From Bacteroidota bacterium (GTDB lineage: Bacteria > Bacteroidota > Bacteroidia > UBA7662 > JAIXUI01): a stretch of 64,000 nt of DNA. The notes beneath the pieces are model-generated. The model was not told the origin of the DNA and ran no database searches. It was given only the letters and a program-made list of their open reading frames with translations. Made by a program: the position numbers and the translations under genes. The stretch spans positions 1 through 64,000 of the forward strand of contig JAIXUI010000009.1 of NCBI GenBank assembly GCA_027484125.1. Direction: 5' to 3'. Shown one piece after another: positions 62,357 to 64,000 of this stretch. Within the stretch, counting starts at the first letter, position 1. Every line of letters starts with the position of its first letter.

Positions 62357-63295
62357 TCATGGCGCTTCATCAATCTGGGTTAACTTGTTTACATCGAATC
62401 CTCGAAGGAATGCGTCGATTGGAAGCCGTTTTTTCCCTTCTGCTTGTATTTCCAACACTTCAATCCACCCTGTTTTCATTTTTATAAACATTTGGTTTTT
62501 GGTGCTTTCGATAGTTCCGGCAGGCTGATGGTTGTTTTTGTTTTCTGCAATTCTAGCTTTGAAAAGCTTGAATGTAAGGTTATTGGCTTTAAACCATGCA
62601 GAAGGGTAAGGACTAAGTCCGCGTACGAGGTTGACCGCCTCTTCGTCAGTGAGGTTTGAAGGCATAATCCTGGTGTTCAGCTTAGTCAACTTTGGGGCAT
62701 GACTCACCTTCGATTCATCTTGAGGGAATGGCTGGAGGTTATTAGAGGCTAACCCTTGAAGCGTTTTTAGCAGTAGTTCTGCACCTTGAAGACTCATTTT
62801 ATCGTGCAAGGCGCCTGCGTCGTCTTCAGGAAGAATGTTAATTTCTTCCTGAAGCAATAAATCTCCCGTATCTATTTCATGTTGAAGAAAGAAGGTAGTA
62901 ATTCCGGTTATTCTTTCCCCCCGGATGATGGCCCAATTGATGGGTGCTGCCCCTCGGTAAGCTGGAAGCAAAGAACCATGTAAGTTGATGGAGCCTAAAG
63001 GTGGCATATTCCAAACTACTTCCGGCAACATCCTAAAGGCCACTATAACGAATAGGTCTGCTTGATAGAATTTTAGTTGTAATAGGAATTCAGGATCTTT
63101 AAGCCTGAAAGGTTCTAGTACTGGGATGTTATTGGCTATTGCGAATTCCTTAACCGGACATTGATTAAGCTTTTGACCTCTTCCGGATGGTTTATCAGGG
63201 GTGGTTACAATCACCACAGGGGTAAAGCCATTTTTGCAAAGTAATTCAAGGCTGGGAACGGCAAAGGCCGGTGTACCCATGAAGGCTATTTTCAT
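62357..63295 (-). CDS. fmt: Methionyl-tRNA formyltransferase
   Basis: IAFMGTPAFAVPSLELL, NLHGSLLPAYRGAAPINWAII. Confidence 0.97.
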   Translation of the reverse strand: MKIAFMGTPAFAVPSLELLCKNGFTPVVIVTTPDKPSGRGQKLNQCPVKEFAIANNIPVLEPFRLKDPEFLLQLKFYQADLFVIVAFRMLPEVVWNMPPLGSINLHGSLLPAYRGAAPINWAIIRGERITGITTFFLQHEIDTGDLLLQEEINILPEDDAGALHDKMSLQGAELLLKTLQGLASNNLQPFPQDESKVSHAPKLTKLNTRIMPSNLTDEEAVNLVRGLSPYPSAWFKANNLTFKLFKARIAENKNNHQPAGTIESTKNQMFIKMKTGWIEVLEIQAEGKKRLPIDAFLRGFDVNKLTQIDEAP

Positions 63296-63298
63296 TGC

Positions 63299-64000
63299 TT
63301 AGGGAAGGTCTGGGTAAAGCAGGTAGGTTTTACGTTGTTTTTTGAAATTGGTGACTCCAGCTTGCCATTTTTTCCGGATCTCTTTTTCGGATAATCCGGA
63401 TAGGATATCTTTTCTAAGCGCTGACGTTCCTGCAAGTTTATCGAAGAAGTTGTTGAAAAAGTCTTTTTTACCAGTCTTACTATACTGTTTGTAGCATTGA
63501 ATCAGGGGGATGAGATCAATTTTCTTTCTGGAAAAGAGGTTTTTTTCTGAAACATGTGCATAGCTAAACCCTCTACAATCCTGATTCAGCATTGGAGGAT
63601 TCTCAGCTTTTCCCGGTATTCTTTGAGGCCTGAATTTAATATTACCACCACTAAACCAACTGGCACCGTAAAGTTGAAATGGCGTAGGAGTACCTCTTCC
63701 AATGCTTACGGGTGTTCCTTCCATGAAGCAAAGGCCAGGATAAAGTAGAATTGATTTTGGATTTGGAAGGTTAGGGGAGGGAGGAATCGGAAGTTGGTAA
63801 GGTTGCGTTCGAACCCAGTTTTGACAAGGAATGACAGTTAATTTGCACTTTACCTGCTTGCTAAGCCATTTTTCACCATTGATCATGCCAGCCAGTTCCC
63901 CCAAGGTCATACCGTGAACAATTGGGATAGGATGAAGGCCAACAAAAGAACGAAGTGAATCTTCTAAAATGGGGCCATCTACGTAATGTCCGTTGGGGTT
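63299..64000 (-). CDS. DUF1343 (NamZ/YbbC-like) family protein, 3' part; start lies beyond the window
   Basis: Frame stays open to 64000: NPNGHYVDGPILEDSLRSFVGLHPIPIVHGMTLGELAGMINGE. Confidence 0.88.
   Translation of the reverse strand, partial: NPNGHYVDGPILEDSLRSFVGLHPIPIVHGMTLGELAGMINGEKWLSKQVKCKLTVIPCQNWVRTQPYQLPIPPSPNLPNPKSILLYPGLCFMEGTPVSIGRGTPTPFQLYGASWFSGGNIKFRPQRIPGKAENPPMLNQDCRGFSYAHVSEKNLFSRKKIDLIPLIQCYKQYSKTGKKDFFNNFFDKLAGTSALRKDILSGLSEKEIRKKWQAGVTNFKKQRKTYLLYPDLP

Overview
This 64 kb window is chromosomal sequence from a Bacteroidota bacterium, inferred from a T9SS-type sorting tail, a MurF-Alr fusion, TAnnTTTG-type promoter elements, and bamD-rpoZ-coaBC and miaB-sigma54-lptE-secG gene neighbourhoods. 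It is mostly housekeeping. Clear genes include icmF, a MacAB-like efflux operon, bamD/rpoZ-like/coaBC/recN/fabI, relA/spoT, surE, rpsA, secG, lptE, miaB, dapA, ligA, dapF, a DegP/HtrA protease, recX, murF-alr, hmgA/hppD, a primary sigma factor, an NtrY-like kinase, trxA, clpX/clpP/tig, tRNA-Leu(UAG), fmt and the 3' part of a DUF1343 gene. I found no prophage, IS element, CRISPR array or recognisable defence island. The most unusual signals are: (1) two separate non-genic arrays (about 1-325 and about 15877-16200) of strictly phased 21-bp repeats that share a CGAYTT core and an aligned heptad reading frame; (2) a membrane PAS-DHp-receiver protein with no visible HATPase domain; (3) tandem secreted metzincin-like proteases in which the motif Gly is Ser (HEMGHYLSLPH); (4) a 15-bp-arm hairpin inside the last codons of relA; (5) a tRNA-Leu abutting the non-ATG start of tig. 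All family assignments are from reading the translations; no database search was run.
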